DNA of 64,000 bases from Pseudoxanthomonas koreensis (GCF_010093225.1 NZ_PDWM01000013.1:1-64000); one strand, 5' to 3'. Positions 1 to 9,255 are shown, numbered from the stretch's first letter. The notes: a model not told the origin generated them from the sequence alone. A program made the numbers and translations.

Positions 1-795
1 ATCCGGGTCGGGGCGGGCGGGATCATGCTGCCCAACCATTCGCCGCTGCAGGTGGCCGAGCAGTTCGGCACCCTGGCCGCGCTGCATCCGGGCCGGATCG
101 ACCTGGGCGTGGGCCGCGCACCGGGCACCGACCAGGCCACCGCGCGGGCGCTGCGGCGCACGTTCGAAGGGGCCGACCGCTTTCCGCAGGACGTGCAGGA
201 GCTGCTGGGCTGGTTCGAGCCGGCCCAGCCCGCGCAGGCGGTGCGTGCGGTGCCGGGCGCGGGCCTGGAGGTGCCGGTATGGATCCTCGGCTCCAGCCTG
301 TTCGGCGCGCAGCTGGCCGCGGCGCTGGGCCTGCCATACGCCTTCGCTTCGCATTTCGCCCCGGATGCGCTGGATCAGGCGCTGCTGCTCTACCACCGCG
401 ACTTCCGGCCTTCGCCGCGGCTGCGGCAGCCGTACGCGATGCTGGCGGTCAATGTCATCGCGGCCGCCAGCGATGCCGAAGCGCGGCGGCTGTTCACCAC
501 CGCGCAGCAGTCCTTCGTCCAGCTGCGCCGCGGCCGGCCCGGCCTGATCCCGCCGCCGGTCGACGACATCGAGGCCTGGTGGACCCCGGAGGAGAAGGCC
601 GGCGTGGAACGGGCGCTGGCCTGCAGCGTGGTCGGCGGGCCGGAGACGGTGGCGCGCGGCCTGTCGGATTTCGTCGCCCGGCACCGGCCGGACGAGCTGA
701 TCGTGGTCGCCAACATCCACGACCACCAGGCGCGCCGGGAGTCCTACCGGATCGCCGCGGAAGCCTGGGGAATGGCCTCCGCGGAGCCCGGCTGA
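1..795 (+). CDS. LLM-class flavin-dependent oxidoreductase, 5'-truncated by window edge
   Basis: The reading frame is open from base 1, so the N-terminus lies outside the window. The visible 264 residues carry features of the bacterial luciferase-like monooxygenase superfamily: a segment reading [16 protein letters not shown], then [12 protein letters not shown], typical of the YhbW/MsnO8-type single-domain proteins that bind reduced FMN in a TIM barrel. The end ([11 protein letters not shown]) also fits. The family oxidises small organic substrates with FMNH2 and O2; the substrate here cannot be told. The gene ends before the cold-shock leader and shows no operon partner in view. The superfamily assignment is firm; the subfamily is inference. 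Confidence 0.85.
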   Translation: MRVGAGGIMLPNHSPLQVAEQFGTLAALHPGRIDLGVGRAPGTDQATARALRRTFEGADRFPQDVQELLGWFEPAQPAQAVRAVPGAGLEVPVWILGSSLFGAQLAAALGLPYAFASHFAPDALDQALLLYHRDFRPSPRLRQPYAMLAVNVIAAASDAEARRLFTTAQQSFVQLRRGRPGLIPPPVDDIEAWWTPEEKAGVERALACSVVGGPETVARGLSDFVARHRPDELIVVANIHDHQARRESYRIAAEAWGMASAEPG

Positions 796-896
796 GGGCC
801 GCGCCATACCCGTCCGTCCGGAGCGGCTGAACGCCCGATGCCGGCGGGCTCGCTATTCAGACGGAATAGGGGTATGGTGCGCGCACTGTGTTTGCC

Positions 897-1042
897 TGGG
901 GTCACCGTGAATCGTGGCCAGATGCGGTCGACTTTGACGGTCGAGCTACATCGTTCCGCTTTGCCTAACGCCTGCAACCCAGTACGGCCCGGAAGAACCG
1001 GTGCCGGTGTCTTTTTCATTACTCAGTTGAGGAGTTAGCAAA
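897..1042 (+). promoter_or_regulatory. Long 5' leader of the cold-shock gene
   Basis: About 150-200 non-coding bases precede the cold-shock ATG. The tail contains a strong Shine-Dalgarno (TTGAGGAG, about 1028-1035) and GC-rich stretches able to pair (for example around GGCCCGGAAGAACCGGTGCC, 986-1005). Long structured leaders that change fold with temperature are established for cspA-type mRNAs. That this one is a thermosensor is inference; no promoter boxes are clear enough to place the transcription start. Confidence 0.45.
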
Positions 1043-1252
1043 ATGTCCGATCGTCAGACCGGTACCGTCAAGTGGTTCAACGACGCCAAGGGCTTCGGCT
1101 TCATCACCCCGGAGAGCGGCGCCGACCTGTTCGTGCACTTCCGCTCGATCCAGGGCAATGGCTTCAAGTCGCTGCAGGAAGGCCAGAAGGTCTCCTTCAT
1201 CGTCGTGCAGGGCCAGAAGGGCCTGCAGGCCGACCAGGTGCAGGCGCTGTAA
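1043..1252 (+). CDS. CspA-family cold-shock protein
   Basis: The 69-residue protein is one cold-shock domain, an OB-fold that binds single-stranded RNA or DNA and melts secondary structure in mRNA. RNP1 (KGFGFI) and RNP2 (DLFVHF) are both present, as is the starting TGTVKWFN strand. Length matches the family (66-70). The ATG follows GAGGAG by a proper spacing. A clear rho-independent terminator follows, so it is probably monocistronic. Which paralogue it is (cold-induced or constitutive) cannot be told from sequence alone. Confidence 0.96.
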   Translation: MSDRQTGTVKWFNDAKGFGFITPESGADLFVHFRSIQGNGFKSLQEGQKVSFIVVQGQKGLQADQVQAL

Positions 1253-1286
1253 TCGCGCCGGCCCGCCGCAAGGCAGGCCACCACGA

Positions 1287-1318
1287 AACGCCGGGGGCGC
1301 AAGCCTCCGGCGTTTTTC
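1287..1318 (+). terminator. Rho-independent terminator of the cold-shock gene
   Basis: An 11-bp stem (AACGCCGGGGG with CCTCCGGCGTT, one G-U pair) closes a 6-base loop and is followed by TTTTT. It lies 34 bases after the cold-shock stop codon and ends only a few bases before the selO start. Confidence 0.85.
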
Positions 1319-1323
1319 GTTTC

Positions 1324-2895
1324 ATGGACATCGAATTCGACAACACCTTCCTGCGCGAGCTGCCGGGCGATCCGGAAAGCGGGCCGCGCGTGCGCGAGGT
1401 GCAGGGCGCGGCATGGTCGCGGGTCGACCCGGCCCCGGTCGCCGCGCCGCGCCTGCTGGCCTGGTCGCCGGAGGCGGCGGCTCTGGTCGGCTTGGACGCG
1501 GCCGATGCGGCCGATCCGGAGTTCGCCTGCGTGCTCGCCGGCAACGCGCTGCTGCCGGGGATGCAGCCGTGGGCGGCGAACTACGGTGGCCACCAGTTCG
1601 GCAGCTGGGCCGGCCAGCTCGGCGACGGCCGCGCGATCTCGCTGGGCGAAGCGCTGGGCGCCGATGGCGGGCGCTGGGAACTGCAGCTGAAAGGCGCCGG
1701 CAGGACCCCGTACTCGCGCTTCGCCGATGGCCGCGCGGTGCTGCGCTCGTCGATTCGCGAATTCCTGTGCAGCGAAGCGATGCACCACCTCGGCGTGCCA
1801 ACCACGCGGGCGCTGTCGCTGGCCGCCACCGGCGAGGAGGTGGTGCGCGACATGTTCTACGACGGCCACCCGCGGCCGGAGCCGGGCGCGGTGGTGTGCC
1901 GGATGGCGCCGAGCTTTCTGCGCTTCGGCAGCTGGGAGCTGCCCGCCTCGCGCGGCGATACCGCGCTGCTGCGGCAACTGGCCGACCATGTGCAGCGCCA
2001 CCATTTCCCCGCCTTGGCCGGGCAGGGCGAAGCGGGCGACGCGGAATGGTTTGCGCAGGTGTGCGAACGCACGGCGTGGATGGTCGCCGGCTGGATGCGG
2101 GTGGGCTTCGTCCATGGCGTGATGAACACCGACAACATGTCGATCCTAGGCATGACCCTCGACTACGGGCCGTACGGCTGGATCGAGGACTACGACCCGG
2201 ACTGGACCCCGAACACCACCGACGCGCAGGGCCGCCGCTACCGCTTCGGCACCCAGCCGCAGGTGGCCTACTGGAACGTGGTCCGGCTGGCGCAGGCGCT
2301 GTCGCCGCTGTTCGCCACCGCCGCGTCGCTGGAGGCCGGGCTGGAACGCTTTGGCAGCGCCTGGGACGCGGCCGGGCGCGACATGGTTGCGCGCAAGCTG
2401 GGCCTGGCCGCGTGCACGGACGACGACCTGCGTTCGTTTGCCGCGCTGCAGGAACTGCTGCAGGCCGGGCAGGTGGACATGACCCTGTTCTTCCACGGAC
2501 TGGCGGAACTGGATCCGGCGGCGGCCGAGCCGGTGGCCGTGGCGATGGACGCGCTGGGCGAAGCCTTCTACGACGCCGATGCACGCGCCGCGGTGGAACC
2601 GGCGCTGCGCGACTGGCTGTCGCGCCATGCCGCGCGGCTGGCGGGCGATCCGCTGGACGAGGACCAGCGCCGCGAGCGCATGCGCCTGGCCAACCCGCGC
2701 TACGTGCTGCGCAACTGGCTGGCGCAGGAGGCGATCGACCGCGCGGAGCAGGGCGACCTGGGCGGCGTGCGCGAGTTGCAGGAGGTCCTGCGCCGGCCGT
2801 ACGAAGCGCAGCCGGGTCGCGACCACTTCGCGCGCAGGCGGCCTGAGTGGGCGCGCGACCGCGCCGGCTGCTCGATGCTGTCCTGCAGCTCCTGA
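1324..2895 (+). CDS. selO: SelO/YdiU-family protein AMPylase
   Basis: The 523-residue product matches the SelO (YdiU/UPF0061) pseudokinase family, which transfers AMP from ATP to protein Ser/Thr/Tyr residues and affects redox proteins. Family signatures are FDNTFLRELPGDP at the N-terminus, WAANYGGHQFGSWAGQLGDGRA, LKGAGRTPYSRFADGRAVLRSSIREFL, GFVHGVMNTDNMSILG and the C-terminal SCSS, where animal orthologues carry selenocysteine. The start is fixed by the FDNTF motif; an in-frame upstream extension over the cold-shock gene is an overlap artefact. The ATG sits directly after a terminator and has no visible Shine-Dalgarno, which is odd for an intact gene. Identity is firm. Confidence 0.95.
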   Translation: MDIEFDNTFLRELPGDPESGPRVREVQGAAWSRVDPAPVAAPRLLAWSPEAAALVGLDAADAADPEFACVLAGNALLPGMQPWAANYGGHQFGSWAGQLGDGRAISLGEALGADGGRWELQLKGAGRTPYSRFADGRAVLRSSIREFLCSEAMHHLGVPTTRALSLAATGEEVVRDMFYDGHPRPEPGAVVCRMAPSFLRFGSWELPASRGDTALLRQLADHVQRHHFPALAGQGEAGDAEWFAQVCERTAWMVAGWMRVGFVHGVMNTDNMSILGMTLDYGPYGWIEDYDPDWTPNTTDAQGRRYRFGTQPQVAYWNVVRLAQALSPLFATAASLEAGLERFGSAWDAAGRDMVARKLGLAACTDDDLRSFAALQELLQAGQVDMTLFFHGLAELDPAAAEPVAVAMDALGEAFYDADARAAVEPALRDWLSRHAARLAGDPLDEDQRRERMRLANPRYVLRNWLAQEAIDRAEQGDLGGVRELQEVLRRPYEAQPGRDHFARRRPEWARDRAGCSMLSCSS

Positions 2896-2929
2896 AGCCA
2901 AGCCGGCGCCGGCATTCGCCGTTGCCGGT

Positions 2930-3985
2930 TCAGGACGCGCGCGCCCGCATCGCGCGCGGCGCCAGTCCGGTCCAGCGCTTGAACGCGCGGCGGAACTCGC
3001 GCGGATCGTGGAATCCGATCGCAGCGCCGACTTCGGCGATGTTCGATCCGGCGCCGGTCAGCAGGCTCTCGGCGGTGTCGCGGCGCAGGCGGTCATGGAT
3101 CGTCTTGTAGCTGGTCCCGGCGTCGCGCAGGTGGCGGCGCAGGGTGCGCTCGTTGAGGTGCAGCTCGGCGGCGATGTCGACCAGGCGCGGCCCGTCGGCC
3201 AGCTGCAGCCGCACCAGCCGCTCGACCGCGGCGACGATCTCGCTTGAAGGCCGCGCCGCCGGCAGCTGCTGTCGGCACAGTTCCACGACCTGGCGCGCCG
3301 TATCCGGGTTGTGCGCCGGCATCGGCGCATCGAGCCAGGATCCGTCGATGACCACGCGGTTGCAGGCCGCGCCGAAGTGCAGTTCGCAGCCGAACAGGCG
3401 CCGGTACTGCTCGACGTAGGCCGGGGCCGGATAGGCCAGTTCGACCAGGGCTGGCCCGAACTTCGGGCCGAGCAGCCCGCGGCAGAGCATCAGGCAGCTG
3501 GAGAACAGTTCCTCGCACAGGAACGGTTCGATCTCCGGTTCGGCCGTGCCCATGCGCGCGACCATCGCCATACCCGCGCTGCCGTCGCCGAGCAACTGCC
3601 GTTCCAGCTGCAGGTCCATCATCGCGCCGGTGATCGGTGCGAACTGCACCCCGATCCGCAGCGCCTCGCCGAAGTTGGCGGCGGTCATCATCGCCAGCCC
3701 GACCATACCGAAATGGCCCACGTCCTGGGAGCGGCCGACTGCCAGCCCGTGCCCCTCGCCGGGGAGCGTGCGCAGGGCCCGCGAGACGATCCGGCAGGCG
3801 TGGCGGTAGGAGAGGTACACCGGGGTTTCGGCACGGAACTGCCTGGGCTCCAGGCGCAGGCCTTCGAACCAGCCGTCGCAGGGCACGCCCAGGCGCTCGG
3901 CCATGGTGACCAGGCCGGCCACGATCCCACTCTTGATGTTGGCGTCGTGGAGCGGCAGGGCGTCCATCGGGCTGTTTGTCGGCAT
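2930..3985 (-). CDS. AraC-family transcriptional regulator with arabinose-binding-type N domain
   Basis: The 351-residue protein has an N-terminal sensing region of the type annotated as AraC-binding-like domain (about 25-210) and a C-terminal pair of AraC helix-turn-helices (about 250-345; LVDIAAELHLNERTLRRHLRD, then NIAEVGAAIGFHDPREFRRAFKRWTG). It is divergent from the beta-helix/cytochrome/TonB-receptor row with a 118-bp shared spacer, so it probably controls that row. Ligand unknown. A relationship to OruR/ArgR-like or lipid-responsive regulators of the same architecture is possible but not provable from sequence alone. Confidence 0.9.
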   Translation of the reverse strand: MPTNSPMDALPLHDANIKSGIVAGLVTMAERLGVPCDGWFEGLRLEPRQFRAETPVYLSYRHACRIVSRALRTLPGEGHGLAVGRSQDVGHFGMVGLAMMTAANFGEALRIGVQFAPITGAMMDLQLERQLLGDGSAGMAMVARMGTAEPEIEPFLCEELFSSCLMLCRGLLGPKFGPALVELAYPAPAYVEQYRRLFGCELHFGAACNRVVIDGSWLDAPMPAHNPDTARQVVELCRQQLPAARPSSEIVAAVERLVRLQLADGPRLVDIAAELHLNERTLRRHLRDAGTSYKTIHDRLRRDTAESLLTGAGSNIAEVGAAIGFHDPREFRRAFKRWTGLAPRAMRARAS

Positions 3986-4103
3986 CGATCACAACTTGTC
4001 CGTTTTGCCCCCCAATTCTATGCCGGGTTTGCCCTCGCGCGGATACCCGCGCCCGATGGAGACTGGATGACAGGCAAATGACCGTGGACAGCGGGGGATA
4101 CAG

Positions 4104-5378
4104 ATGGGTGAGCGGGGCAGGGACAGGGGGGCGCGAGGCGCCCGCGGATGGCAGGGAGGTGCCCGTCCGCTGGCGCTGGCGGCGCTGGTCGTGGCGCTGG
4201 CCGGATGCGGCGACGGCGGCAGCGGCCACGTCGCGACCGCGCCGGTGGCCGAGGGCGATGCCGCCTTCGCCGACATCCTGCGCCAGCGCCTGCTCGACGC
4301 CCGGCCGGGCGACGTCATCGAGGTCCCGGCCGGCCGCTACAGCTTCGACCGTGGCCTGAGCCTGCGCGTGGACAACGTGACCCTGCGCGGCGCCGGCCAG
4401 GACAAGTCGGTGCTCAGCTTCAAGGGGCAGAAGGCCGGTGCCGAGGGCCTGCTGGTCAACGCCGACCACTTCACCATCGAGAACCTCGCGATCGAAGATG
4501 CGAAGGGCGACGGCCTGAAGATCAACGAGGCCGAGCACATCACCATCCGCGGCGTGCGGGTCGAGTGGACCGGTGGCCCCAGCACGTCCAACGGCGGCTA
4601 CGGCCTGTACCCGGTGCGCACGCGCAACGTGCTGATCGAGGATTCGATCGCGATCGGCGCCTCGGACGCGGGCATCTACGTGGGCCAGTCGCGCGACGTG
4701 ATCGTCCGCAACAACCGCGCCGAGTACAACGTCGCCGGGATCGAGGTCGAGAACACGGTCAACGCCGACGTGCACGACAACATCGCCACCAGCAATACCG
4801 GCGGCATCCTGGTGTTCAACATGCCGGCACTGCAGCAGCCCGGCGGCAACGTGCGCGTGTTCCGCAACCAGGTATACGCCAACAACACCGGCAACTTCGG
4901 CGCCAAGGGCACCCCGGTGGCGAGCGTGCCGGCCGGCAGCGGCGTGGTGGTCAACTCCAACGACGACGTCGAGATCTTCGACAACGAGATCAGGGACAAC
5001 AAGACCGCCAACATCATCGTCTCCAGCGTCTACTCGACCGGCTACAGCGACGACAGCCGTTCGGAGAGCTTCGATCCCTATCCGGAGCGGATCTCGGTCC
5101 ACGGCAACCGGCTCTCCGGTGGCGGCGACGCGCCGGACGGCTTCGACCTCAAGGCGCTGAAGCTGGCCCTGTTCGGCCTGAACGGCCGCCTGCCCGACGT
5201 GCTCTGGGACGGCTACGCCAACCCGGACCTGTCCGGCGGCCCGCAGATCTGCCTGCACGATGTCTCCGGCGTGGTGAACGCCGACGGCCCCAACGGCTAC
5301 AGGAACCCGGGCCACGACGCCTCGTCGTTCGGCTGCACCCTGCCGCCGCTCCCGCCGGTGGACCTCAAGCGTGGCTGA
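4104..5378 (+). CDS. Parallel beta-helix repeat lipoprotein
   Basis: The 424-residue protein has an N-terminal basic stretch, a hydrophobic segment and a lipobox (ALAGC, Cys near residue 34), so it is probably a lipoprotein. The body is a right-handed parallel beta-helix: repeated ladders such as NVTLRGAG, HFTIENLAIEDAKGDGLKI, HITIRGVRVEW, NVLIEDSIAIGASDAGIYVGQS, DVIVRNNRAEYNVAGIEVEN. It resembles the TIGR03805-type beta-helix protein that occurs beside SO2930-type cytochromes. Its stop overlaps the cytochrome start by 8 bases, implying translational coupling. The substrate is unknown. An upstream TTG/GTG start is possible, but the ATG gives a good signal peptide. Confidence 0.85.
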   Translation: MGERGRDRGARGARGWQGGARPLALAALVVALAGCGDGGSGHVATAPVAEGDAAFADILRQRLLDARPGDVIEVPAGRYSFDRGLSLRVDNVTLRGAGQDKSVLSFKGQKAGAEGLLVNADHFTIENLAIEDAKGDGLKINEAEHITIRGVRVEWTGGPSTSNGGYGLYPVRTRNVLIEDSIAIGASDAGIYVGQSRDVIVRNNRAEYNVAGIEVENTVNADVHDNIATSNTGGILVFNMPALQQPGGNVRVFRNQVYANNTGNFGAKGTPVASVPAGSGVVVNSNDDVEIFDNEIRDNKTANIIVSSVYSTGYSDDSRSESFDPYPERISVHGNRLSGGGDAPDGFDLKALKLALFGLNGRLPDVLWDGYANPDLSGGPQICLHDVSGVVNADGPNGYRNPGHDASSFGCTLPPLPPVDLKRG

Positions 5379-6576
5379 GCGGGCATCGCGCGGGCGCGGC
5401 CCGCTGGGAAAACTGGTGTTGCTGGGCGGCGTGGCCGCGCTGGTCGCGGCGCTGGTCGCCGGGTGCCGGCCGGCGGCCGGTGGCCAGGTCGTGTTCCATG
5501 CCCAGGGCCAGCCGGAACTGCTTTCGGAGTGGCAGCTGTTCGACCTGTCCGGTGGCCAGCTGCAGCTGAACGAGCGGGTGCTGCCGTACGACCTCAATTC
5601 GCCGCTGTTCACCGACTACGCGCACAAGCTGCGCACGGTGTGGATGCCCGAGGGGAAAGCGGCGCGCTACGACGCGGAACAGAGCTTCGACTTCCCGGTT
5701 GGCACCATCATCAGCAAGACCTTCTACTACCCGCGCATCGAGGGCGAGCCGCGCGAAAGCAGCGCGGTGCTGCGCAGCGAAGGACACGAGGGCGCACTGC
5801 CGGGCGGTCGCCTGGACATGGAAAAGGTGCGCCTGGTCGAAACCCGCCTGCTGGTCCGGCGCGAGGACGGCTGGATCGCCCTGCCGTACGTCTGGAACGC
5901 GGCGCAGACCGAGGCCAGGCTCATGCGCGCCGGCGAGTTGGTGCCGCTGACCCTGGTGGATGCGGCCGGTGGGCGCGAGGAGGCCGCCTACCAGGTGCCC
6001 GACGCGAACCAGTGCGCCGGCTGCCATGGCAGCGACCTGAGCACGCGCGAGGTGCATCCGATCGGGCCCAAGGCGCGCCACCTGAACCGCGATTTCGCCT
6101 ACCCGGGCACGGATGGCGTCGAAGTCACGCCCAACCAGTTGGAGCAGTGGCAGCGCCTGGGCTACCTCGAGGGCCTGCCTGAAGCGGCGGCGGTGCCGCG
6201 CATCGCCGACTGGAAGGACGCGGCGGAGTCCGTGGACGCGCGCGCGCGCGCCTACCTGGATATCAATTGCTCGCATTGCCACAGCGCGACCGGGCCGGGC
6301 AACACTTCCGGCTTGTGGCTGGCCAGCGACGTCGGCGACCCGCTGCGCCTGGGGCGCTGCAAGCTGCCGATCGCCGCCGGCCACGGCACCGGCAACCACC
6401 GTTTCGACATCGTTCCCGGCAAGCCCGACGAATCGATCCTGACCTACCGCATGGTCAGCAACGATCCCGGAGTGATGATGCCGGAGCTGGGCCGCAGCGT
6501 GACCCACGTGGAGGGCGTGGAGCTCATCCGCGCGTGGATCGCGGCCCAGCAGGGCGAATGCGGCGACAGCGGGTAG
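5371..6576 (+). CDS. SO2930-family diheme c-type cytochrome (lipoprotein)
   Basis: GTG start overlapping the upstream stop by 8 bases. The 401-residue product has an N-terminal hydrophobic stretch with lipobox (LVAGC), then two heme c sites, CAGCH at residues 215-219 and CSHCH at 300-304, the second inside DINCSHCHSATGPGN. A long N-terminal region (FDLSGGQLQLNERVLPYDLNSPLF) precedes the hemes, as in the TIGR03806/SO2930 family. It should sit in the periplasm or outer membrane and pass electrons, but its partner and substrate are not known for the family. Coupling to the beta-helix gene and the receptor downstream suggests one function for the three. Confidence 0.9.
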   Translation: MAERASRGRGPLGKLVLLGGVAALVAALVAGCRPAAGGQVVFHAQGQPELLSEWQLFDLSGGQLQLNERVLPYDLNSPLFTDYAHKLRTVWMPEGKAARYDAEQSFDFPVGTIISKTFYYPRIEGEPRESSAVLRSEGHEGALPGGRLDMEKVRLVETRLLVRREDGWIALPYVWNAAQTEARLMRAGELVPLTLVDAAGGREEAAYQVPDANQCAGCHGSDLSTREVHPIGPKARHLNRDFAYPGTDGVEVTPNQLEQWQRLGYLEGLPEAAAVPRIADWKDAAESVDARARAYLDINCSHCHSATGPGNTSGLWLASDVGDPLRLGRCKLPIAAGHGTGNHRFDIVPGKPDESILTYRMVSNDPGVMMPELGRSVTHVEGVELIRAWIAAQQGECGDSG

Positions 6577-6626
6577 TCGCACCCATTCCCCGCGGCCGGG
6601 CTTGGGGGAGTACCGGCCGCGGGGTG

Positions 6627-6669
6627 CGCGTGGGTGCCGTCGGATACCGGCGGCACCCACGCGATCTTT
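6627..6669 (+). terminator. Hairpin with short U-run between cytochrome and TonB-receptor genes
   Basis: A perfect 13-bp stem (CGCGTGGGTGCCG with CGGCACCCACGCG) with an 11-base loop is followed by ATCTTTTCC. It lies between the cytochrome stop and the receptor start and could attenuate transcription into the receptor or end the upstream transcript. The U-tract is short. Confidence 0.55.
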
Positions 6670-6724
6670 TCCTCCGCAACCACAACAAGACCAGCCGGCG
6701 AAAGCACGGGCAGGGGAGAATCCG

Positions 6725-9154
6725 ATGAAGGTTCGCAAGCATCTATTGGGCCTGCGCGTGCGCCAGGCGTTGTTCGGCGGCATCGTGGCAGGCGCCGCAT
6801 CGCTGGCGTTGGCCGCACCGCAGGAAGGCGCGTCCGCGGCCGACGTGGTCGCGCTCGACCGGATCACGGTGACCGCGCAGAGCCGCGAGCAGGAACTGCA
6901 GGACGTCCCGATCGCGCTGCAGGTCGTCGGCGCGCAGATGCTCGACGACGTCGTCGCCGAGGACCTGAGCGGCGTCGACATGTTCGTGCCCGGCCTGGTC
7001 GTCAACGGCCAGCAGCCGACCCAGCCGAGCTTCCAGCTGCGCGGCATCAGCACCGACGACTTCGGCATCGGCACCGATCCGGCGGTCGGCGTCTACGTGG
7101 ACGGCGTCTACGCCGGGCGCGGCGGCGGCGTGCTGCTGCCGTTCACCGACGTGGAACGCATCGAAGTGCTGAAGGGGCCGCAGGGCACCCTGTTCGGCCG
7201 CAACACCGCCGCCGGCGCGGTGTCGATCATCACCAACCGCCCCGGCGCCGAGGCCGAGGGCCGCGCGCGTGTGCGCTTCGCCGAACACGGCAAGCAGTAC
7301 CTCGACGCGATGGCCAACATCCCGGTCGGCGAGGAATCGGCGTTCCGCCTCAACGGCGTGTTCAACCAGGCCGACGGCTGGATCCAGGACGCCAACACCG
7401 GCGAGGACCTGGCGCCGGAGGACAACTGGGCGACCCGCGCCGCCTTCAGTACCCGCTTCGGCGACAACACCACCGCCTGGATCACCTGGGACCACGAGGA
7501 CCTGGACCAGCTCGGCCAGGCCACCATCGGCGTGGTGCCGCTGCCGGCCGCGCCCGGCGTGCCGGCGCTGCCGCTCGACGAAACCACCTACCTGGATCCG
7601 CGCCGGACGCCTGCCGCGGTCGACGTGGACGGCAACGAGGAGGCGCGCCGCTTCGACGGCGTCACCCTGATCGTCGACCATGCCTTCGAGTGGGGCAACC
7701 TGACCTCGACCACGGCCTGGCACGACTACGACGCCATCAACCGCGTGGAAGAGGACGGCACCGATCGCCGCAACCTGTACGTCGACTCGGTCAACACCGA
7801 GAGCAACAGCAACTTCTACCAGGAGTTCAAGTTTGCCGGCAGCGGCGAGCGCTTCGACTGGGTGGCCGGCGCCAGCTATTTCCACGAGAAGGCCGACCAG
7901 ACCAGCCAGGTCAACGCCCATACCGACTCCGTCGACACGATCGTGCGCAACATGGGCCTGGCGCCGACGCCGGACGGCACGCTGTTCGGCTTCACCAGCC
8001 AGGTGATGCAGATGTACGGCATCCCGTTGACGCTGATGGGCGAGCCCTGGAACGAGCAGTTCGTCAACACGCTGGACACCACCGCCTACGCGCTCTACGG
8101 CGACGTGATCTGGCGGGTCAACGAGCGCTTCAACCTGACCTTCGGCCTGCGCTACACCCGCGACGAGAAGGACTTCACCTGGTTCAACGACCAGCGCTAC
8201 GCGCCGGGGCTGGACGCGACCCTGGACCAGATGGAGGCCATGGGCATCTTCGACATGCTGGGGATCCCGAAGGAGGCGTACATCTTCGACATCGCCTTCA
8301 TCGATCCGCCGGCGATGATGAACAAGGGCGTGAAGAACGGCGACTCGAACAGCTGGGACGACATCAGCCCGCGCTTCGTCGCCGACTACCACTTCACCGA
8401 CGACCTCATGGGCTTCGCCTCGGCGGCCAAGGGCTACAAGGCCGGCGGCTTCAACGCGTTGCAGATCGGCAGCCAGTTCGACAACGAGGACGTGTGGAAC
8501 TACGAGGCCGGCATCAAGCACGTGCTGCCCGCGTACCGGCTGCGCTACGACGCCTCGGCGTACTACTACACCTACGACAACCGCCAGGCGATCCGCCTGG
8601 ACACCACCCCCGCGATCCCGCGCTACGTGGTCGACACCTCGGACCTGGAGGCCTGGGGCGTGGACTTCAACGCGGCCTGGCAAGCCACCGCGGCGCTGGC
8701 GCTGGACTTCAACGCGGCCTACATCGACTCGACCTACAGGCAGTACGTGACGCCCGAGGGCATCGACGTCAGCGGCCAGGCGACCGGCATCCCGTACTGG
8801 TCGTTCGCCGCCGGCGCGGCCTACGTGTGGGACCTGCAGGAGCGCGGCAGCGTGCGCGCCGCGCTGCGCTACGGCTACCGCGGCGAAACCCGCTGCAGCG
8901 ACGAGTCGCAGACCCAGGGCACCTGCGGGGTGAGCCCGGCGTTGCGCCTGGGCGAGTCGCGCGAACTGGCCAACCTGCGCGTGGGCTGGACCTCCGCCGA
9001 CAACCGCTATGGCGTGGCCGTGTACGGCGAGAACCTGCTCGACAACCAGTACGTCACCGGCCTGGGCACCTACGGCAAGACCGTGCTGGGCACGGTCGGC
9101 GCGCGTGTGAGCCCGCCGCGGGTCTGGGGCGTGGAGTTCAGCGCCGGCTTCTGA
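6725..9154 (+). CDS. TonB-dependent outer-membrane receptor
   Basis: The 809-residue protein begins with a signal peptide (cleavage likely after ASLALA), then a TonB-box-like stretch (LDRITVTAQSREQELQDVP), a plug domain with LRGISTDDFGIGTDPAVGVYVDGVY and VERIEVLKGPQGTLFGRNTAAGAV, and a 22-strand-type barrel ending in aromatic Phe (WGVEFSAGF). It uses proton-motive energy through TonB-ExbBD to import a scarce ligand. The ATG at 6725 is preceded by CAGGGGAGAA and by no better signal peptide. Position behind the beta-helix and cytochrome genes suggests the ligand feeds that system; its chemistry is unknown. Confidence 0.95.
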   Translation: MKVRKHLLGLRVRQALFGGIVAGAASLALAAPQEGASAADVVALDRITVTAQSREQELQDVPIALQVVGAQMLDDVVAEDLSGVDMFVPGLVVNGQQPTQPSFQLRGISTDDFGIGTDPAVGVYVDGVYAGRGGGVLLPFTDVERIEVLKGPQGTLFGRNTAAGAVSIITNRPGAEAEGRARVRFAEHGKQYLDAMANIPVGEESAFRLNGVFNQADGWIQDANTGEDLAPEDNWATRAAFSTRFGDNTTAWITWDHEDLDQLGQATIGVVPLPAAPGVPALPLDETTYLDPRRTPAAVDVDGNEEARRFDGVTLIVDHAFEWGNLTSTTAWHDYDAINRVEEDGTDRRNLYVDSVNTESNSNFYQEFKFAGSGERFDWVAGASYFHEKADQTSQVNAHTDSVDTIVRNMGLAPTPDGTLFGFTSQVMQMYGIPLTLMGEPWNEQFVNTLDTTAYALYGDVIWRVNERFNLTFGLRYTRDEKDFTWFNDQRYAPGLDATLDQMEAMGIFDMLGIPKEAYIFDIAFIDPPAMMNKGVKNGDSNSWDDISPRFVADYHFTDDLMGFASAAKGYKAGGFNALQIGSQFDNEDVWNYEAGIKHVLPAYRLRYDASAYYYTYDNRQAIRLDTTPAIPRYVVDTSDLEAWGVDFNAAWQATAALALDFNAAYIDSTYRQYVTPEGIDVSGQATGIPYWSFAAGAAYVWDLQERGSVRAALRYGYRGETRCSDESQTQGTCGVSPALRLGESRELANLRVGWTSADNRYGVAVYGENLLDNQYVTGLGTYGKTVLGTVGARVSPPRVWGVEFSAGF

Positions 9155-9179
9155 CCGGCGCCGCAACAGGCGCACGCGG

Positions 9180-9226
9180 GGAAACGATGGCGGCGGTGCC
9201 CGTGCACCGCCGCCATCGCCGTTTCC
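9180..9226. repeat. Long perfect hairpin between convergent genes
   Basis: A perfect 15-bp stem (9185-9199 with 9204-9218, 4-base loop) is extended by an outer GGAAA/TTTCC pair. It lies between the convergent TonB-receptor and dbpA genes. No U-tract follows on either strand, so it is better called an mRNA 3'-end-stabilising or transcription-pausing hairpin than a classical terminator. Confidence 0.6.
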
Positions 9227-9255
9227 GGGGACCCCCGCGTTCGCGCAGGCCCCGC

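Noticed and set aside
9180-9226. Classical rho-independent terminator
   Set aside because: The stem is strong but no U-run follows on either strand.
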